From Parascedosporium putredinis (Eukaryota; Ascomycota; Sordariomycetes; Microascales; Microascaceae), in contig CASHTG010000015.1 of the NCBI GenBank assembly GCA_949357655.1, positions 1,550,001 to 1,614,000 of the forward strand: DNA of 64,000 bases, in the 5' to 3' direction. The notes under the pieces were generated by a model. That model searched no databases and was not told the origin of the DNA. It saw only the letters and a list, made by a program, of their open reading frames with translations. This document shows positions 59,019 to 64,000 of this stretch, one piece after another (positions within the stretch are counted from its first letter, which is position 1; every line of letters begins with the position of its first letter). The position numbers and the translations under genes are program-made.

Positions 59019-62000
59019 GACCCGACCGTGGTAATCCACCCCCTCCTACCCAGACTGCCGGGTCTGTTCAACGGAGTCGGCAGTTCAACGCAATTCAGAA
59101 CATTTCTACGAGGTATGACAAGCTCAGGCCAAACACTTGACGCAATTGTTCTTGTTCCAACCCGTTTCTCCCGCCCTCCTCCATTCTTCTTCCGTCCTCC
59201 CTCCCTATCGTACAAAGCACATTCCCTGCCTCCCACCCTCTCAACCAACCGTGCATCCATCAACGTATCATTACCATCAAGCTCTAGAAAAGAACCATCT
59301 GCGCCATTGCCGCACCTGTTGCCCGTGCATTGACAAAATACATACCGTACAAAAGAAAAGGAAGAGAAAAAAAAGTGACTTGCCACGCTCGATTTGCTAC
59401 CCCCATTTTACCCACTCCGGGAGTCTCTGAGCACCCAAAGTCGCATGACCTGAGACTACATGTAGGGAATGATACTCACTCGCTCTTGGCTTCCATATAT
59501 AGAAGCAGCCCTGAGTGGGTTCATCGTTGAAAGGGATATGCACTATCGCGGAGTAAATACACTTTCTTCTCCCGTCCATTCTTTTTCTATACCCCATGCT
59601 CTCTCCGTGCTCCCCAATCCAGCCCTCGTCCCCGCTAGCGCAAGGTTCCATGTGCTCAAGAGTGATGCAGATATCCCGCAACCAGAGCGATCCTCCTTGC
59701 TGTTGTCCACAGAGCTCTTCCAAGATGTGGCCCAATAGCCGGTCTTGCGATTCGGTCCTTGTTGGCCTTTGTTGGTCCAAGATATCCAGCCAACAACGGC
59801 CACCTTAGCTGGCCGGCCACGTTGGGCCATTTCCGCTACAGACCTGATGTCGGCGGTTAAATATTCCTGTACAGAAGGGAGCAAGGGAGAGGGGATAAGA
59901 GAAAAGAGAGAAAAGAGAGGAGAGAGAGGAGAGTGACGGATCCGGGAAAACTAGCGTGGTAGGATGGGATCCATAAGACCGACTCCAAACTACATATGCT
60001 CGACCGTTGAAAAGAATATTTAGAAGGGAAAAAGTTTTATACAAGCTAAACCCCAAAAATCTGTTATCCAGCCTACGAGAGCGCACTCAGTATCATCCAC
60101 CATAAACCGTTGCTTCCCACGGGATAACTGGACGGTCAGGCCACGACAATACTGCCCCTGCAATATTCATGATCCTGATAATGCACGCATCCTAGAAACA
60201 CCTACTGATCTGTCCGGACGCATGGCCAGCTCTGAGATGGCCAGGAACCAACAACTCCCACGAGAGAGAAATTACCCACGCGGCCTTCGCATGACCGACT
60301 GCTTGTATTTCCGCTCGCGGCCGAGGGAGGGGGTTGAAAAATTCTTTGTAAAAATCAACAGCAAACTACTATGGAGATGCTGCCGTGAGCTGCAAAGGCA
60401 AATGTGGCCAACGTATCGGAGCCAGGCCAGTCACTTGACATGCCGGAGATGCGCGCGTAGGCGGAGGGGGATGCCGTCCGAGGAAGGGGGGCGGCCTACT
60501 AAGATACTATGCTCTTGCCAAACGTCTCAAGCACCACTGCTGCACTTGGGTAAATGCATCCATTAATCCATCTATATATATAACGAGTTCAAGGGAGCTA
60601 GGCAGGTAGGATTGTGCTTTTCAGCTTCTCGGAATAGCGCTGGCCGGCCATTGAGTGCACTACACGTAGACTCCGGGCCACCATCTAGAGTTGAAAGGAA
60701 CGACGGTGGCAGTCCGAATGGCAGTCCGAAGCGCTTGAGCTTCCCATCGCTCCTGGCGCAGGCGAGCCCAATAGCTAGTTTCGCTCAATCGAGAAGTGGA
60801 TGATCAGACAAGGCAGACATTTTCCAACAAAAGTCGCGCTCCTTTCAACCTGGCGCGGAAGGAGTAGTCGCCGCAGTGCTCCATCTAACCGGCTTGGTCC
60901 TTTGCTCACAAGGTAGAGAAAAATCCCTCGCCGGGACCCTAGCAGTAGAGTCGCTCCAGTGACGTAGAGGCATGTTGGCTTGCTTTGCTTACCGCCTCCT
61001 TCGGGTCATGAGTGGGAGGGCAGGATGAGCACTGGGAAGCTCAGCGCGCGACCCGCGATGCGGCCGAGTAAGGCTATGGAAGAAGCTGGCTGCGGAAGCA
61101 GAAGCGGAAACGGTGAAGGGCGAAGGGTGAAGAACACGGAGAGGCGCCAGCCCTGAGAGGGAGAGGAATGGGGGACGAGATAACGGCACCGACACGGGGA
61201 AATAGGGCAAAGGGAGAAGAGGGAAGAGGGAAAGATGGGCCCCTTCTTCCTCTTTCTTCTGTCCCTGGGACTTTTCCGTGCCGTGTGACCATTTTTAGCC
61301 CACTGCCATGTCCGTAAATCTGCTTCATTCTGCTCATGACTGTTCGACCCAGAAAGGGGAAAAGGGGGAATGAGAAACCACGCCCTCCCTTCCCCAAGAA
61401 GAAAAAACCTCCCCCACCAAAAAAAGAAAAAAATCGCAAACTTGAATAAATGCAACGTGCATCGTGACTGGAGAGCCCCGAAAATTGTCGCAAGATCAAA
61501 ATGGACCGCTAAGGAGGGAGAGGGAGCAGGAGACGGCAAAAGAGGGAAAACCAAGGCTCGAGACTTGAAAAAGGAGGCACTTGCTCAGGGCGGCCGCAGA
61601 AATGGCCGGTGGCTTCCCCCACCCGCCACCCGCTCGCCGCTCGTCTTCGAATAACGGGGCCCGAGTGTCGTCGGGGACCAGAGTCAAGCCCCAAACAGCC
61701 GGCCCATTCGGTGGCCGCCTGCTCCACTTTCGGCGACAAACCCCCAATCGCAGACGCTCCGTAAATCATTGGGAGCAACACGGCTGCGTGGCTGTGCGTG
61801 CCTCATTTAGCTGTGGCTCATTACCACAGGCTCCGATCTACTAATGTCCTCCACTGTCAACTGTCGCCAGAGCACTTCTTCCAGTTCAAATTCTTTAGCT
61901 CCAGTCCCCGTCTTGTTGCTCATATTGTGCATCCATAACGGAGTTGACCAGATTGCACAAACACCAGGCTCGAGAGGTGTCCCGTTATTGCCCTGGGTCT

Positions 62001-62954
62001 TCATTTTCCTTTCTTTTTCTTCTTTTTTGTTGGAAAAGAAATTGGCAAAGGGGCAACAATTCCTTCCACGAGGGAGGAGCTCGCCAGCACCGACAATTGA
62101 TTGGACGTGGAACGGGCACCTCACTGAACGTGCTCTTCTTCAACGGCCTGTAAATCCTTGCATGGGGATTGATTGATGCCTCAGTCGTGGAAACCGCCTT
62201 CCCAACTCCGTATCTGTACCTCGGTCGTGTACATGTAATATTAGTGCCTCCCAGATGGAGTCTTCACAGATTCCGCCCACCATCAATCAATCAGTTGGAA
62301 TTAAGGCTAGTGCGCACAGCGCCAGCAACGCCCCAACCGCATGCGGCCTTGTCGACTAACACGCCAACCCAATGACTCCGAAAAAGGGAGGGGAAACCAA
62401 CATAAACCCTTTTTGACGCAATTGACCATCTGCATACCAGAGGGCCAACATTCCCATCAAGTCTGGTTCTCTCAATGGAGCTCTGTCCCACGATCAATTA
62501 TTTCTCGCCCGCCGAGGAACGCCCCTAAAAGGAAGAAGAAGAAAAGAAGGAAAAAGAAAAAGGCACTAATAAAAAAGAATAAAAAAGAAAAAAGAAAAAG
62601 AAGGCTCCAGCCAAACTGGATTAACTTACCCCATCTAGGCATGCATTGTCCCCTTGCACCCTGCCCGGCCCACGTCCCACAGCCCTCTCCCATGCTCCCC
62701 TTTCGTCTTCCCCAGCACCAGCATCTCAGTCCGGTACGGCAACTGGCCCGCATACACTGTTTGCATTCGCCGGGATATCCCATCTGCTTCCTGATGTGTT
62801 CTCTTTCTTGTTCCTTCTCCCACCCGTCCGGCGCTCGCCTAGACAAAGGGGAATGGAACCTTCTTCCGCCCCCGCCCCTTTCCCCTTCCCTCAACGCGGT
62901 AGCACCCCAGCGTCGTCTCCCTCGGACATCTCCACAGGGACGGGAACGGGAATT

Positions 62955-62973
62955 AAAAAAAAAAAAAAAAAAA
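62955..62973 (+). repeat. A19 homopolymer
   Basis: Nineteen A lie within the CT-rich upstream region of the terminal gene. The exact length is unreliable. Confidence 0.75.
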
Positions 62974-63717
62974 GGGTACCATGGTCTGTGATGCCTTTGA
63001 ATTCCGTACCCCTTCCATCTCTGGCATTCTGTCCCCCGAAAATGATCTTCGGTCTCACAGCCTCAGTTTCGACGCCACATTGTGCTTCCGTTTCCTTCTT
63101 CCACGGACCCGCTTCTTCTTCCGCAGCCTCCGTCTGATACCCAGACCACCCACTCCATATCATTATCCAAGTTGGGTCCTCTGATGACCATGGCCGCATA
63201 CGGTCGTCTCTTCCTAGGCAATCATGCATGGGGAGGGTGAAAAAGATCCATCCATCCCTAGCTTACTGGCTTTGCAGGTTGCGGGCTGAACGCAAAGGAG
63301 GATGGATGCTCCGGTCCTTGACACCCGTCCTTGACCAACATCCCTCGGTCCACTACTCCATAGGATCGCTCCAACCCGTTGTTCCTCTTTTTCCGTGATA
63401 TCATCCAGTTCCTCCCTCTCCCTACCATCATCCCCGTCCATCAATCCGTCATTTGCCGTCCTCCTTGCAGGCCAACGAGGATATAACTTGCCTGGCCGCC
63501 GCATCGGCAACCACGTCTACATCCCCTTCATATTCACAATCACTTACATGCTCAAACCTCAACCTCACTCTCCCACCCCACTCTTCACCCTCGCTATCAC
63601 ACACAACCACACACATATTTGTACCTGCCGACTTATATATAATACATTCATGTACCAGTTCTTCTTTTTCTTCTTCCTCTGACCTCAAAAACCATCCTCT
63701 CCTGTTCTCTCCTCTCT

Positions 63718-63752
63718 TGTCCTGTCCTGTCCTGTCCTGTCCTGTCCTGTCC
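63718..63752 (+). repeat. (TGTCC)7 pentanucleotide microsatellite
   Basis: Seven perfect TGTCC units end 66 bp before the start codon at 63819. They probably lie in the promoter or 5' leader of the terminal gene. Confidence 0.9.
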
Positions 63753-63818
63753 ACATGAGACTCTGAAACACAATACTCTTTCCCATCTCCCCCTTCCCTT
63801 ACACTTTTCACCCTCCTC

Positions 63819-64000
63819 ATGCCGACCGCTCCGACAAGTGAGCTCAGCCAACTCTCTCTCGACAGCAGCATGCCCCCGTTGCTAGCCGGCGCACCCGGGC
63901 GCACTCGTGGCCAGATCAGAGAGGACGTGTCGAGCTCCGAAGACGACACCGACTCGCACGGTTCCGCAACGGCTGGTGATAGCGACGAGGATGAGGACTC
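63819..64000 (+). CDS. N-terminus of an unidentified gene, cut by the window end
   Basis: Sixty codons are open from ATG 63819 to the last base. The peptide begins MPTAPTSELSQLSLDSS, then has a basic patch (GRTRGQIRED) and a strongly acidic Ser/Asp/Glu stretch with casein-kinase-2-type sites (SSSEDDTDS, GDSDEDED). The codon usage and CT-rich leader look like a genuine gene start. Such acidic disordered leaders precede kinases, chromatin and ribosome-biogenesis proteins alike, so I do not assign a function. Confidence 0.6.
   Translation, partial: MPTAPTSELSQLSLDSSMPPLLAGAPGRTRGQIREDVSSSEDDTDSHGSATAGDSDEDED

Larger units (their letters stand above)
57723..63818. other. 6.1-kb gene-free block
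   Basis: No supported gene. It holds a 21-bp inverted repeat (58850-59018), several A/T homopolymers (A19 at 62955-62973), and from about 62.6 kb a long CT-rich stretch that probably belongs to the promoter and leader of the gene at 63819. The long open frames (182 codons minus at 61006, 216 codons plus at 62341) are low-complexity. Confidence 0.5.

Noticed and set aside
62341..62991. A 216-codon plus-strand open frame
   Set aside because: The translation is dominated by Lys and Pro from purine and pyrimidine tracts. It overlaps the upstream region of the terminal gene.
1..64000. Secondary-metabolite cluster, CRISPR array, defence island or mobile element
   Set aside because: No synthase, tailoring enzyme set, spaced repeats, transposase or reverse transcriptase is present. 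The genes are conserved housekeeping functions.

Overview
This is nuclear DNA of a filamentous ascomycete. The evidence is short GT-AG introns (about 50-230 bp) with CTAAC/CTGAC-like branch sites, CT-rich promoters, and proteins that read as Pezizomycotina housekeeping orthologues. A sordariomycete is likely, but I cannot name a species from sequence alone.

I can support nineteen protein-coding genes. From left to right they are: a cytochrome b5/FMN 2-hydroxyacid dehydrogenase (1.0-3.0 kb); a one-pass LEA-like membrane protein (9.4-10.7); a divergent pair of splicing-related genes, HCNGP/SAP30BP and PRP5 (11.6-16.7); the mitochondrial disaggregase HSP78, divergent from ribosomal protein L6 (17.1-21.2); dipeptidyl peptidase III (21.8-24.4); a gluconokinase-type kinase (31.8-32.7); the branched-chain 2-oxoacid dehydrogenase E2, divergent from ATP10 (34.8-38.4); the Golgi SNARE GOS1 (38.7-39.5); the purine enzyme ADE16/17, divergent from RPL35 (40.1-44.1); a six-finger Zap1/ZafA-like zinc regulator (45.2-47.4); a small lipid-anchor candidate (49.3-49.9); ARF1, divergent from the p24 cargo receptor EMP24 (51.1-54.5); a DUF3405 protein (55.2-57.7); and the first 60 codons of an unknown gene running off the right end.

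Genes alternate strands almost perfectly: 16 of 18 adjacent pairs are on opposite strands. Several divergent pairs share a cellular process: splicing (HCNGP/PRP5), mitochondria (E2/ATP10) and vesicle traffic (ARF1/EMP24). Three blocks of 6-7 kb (2961-9413, 24767-31783, 57723-63818) hold no gene I can support. I found no tRNA, rRNA, transposon, CRISPR array or biosynthetic cluster.

The most important thing for anyone using this annotation is that at least 20 apparent one-base frameshifts interrupt ten conserved genes, including indispensable ones (PRP5, L6). Most sit in short homopolymers and almost all look like a missing base. Adding the missing bases back gives whole-codon lengths for every model I could total. 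This points to sequencing undercalls, not real pseudogenes. I therefore annotate these loci as intact genes and mark each break.
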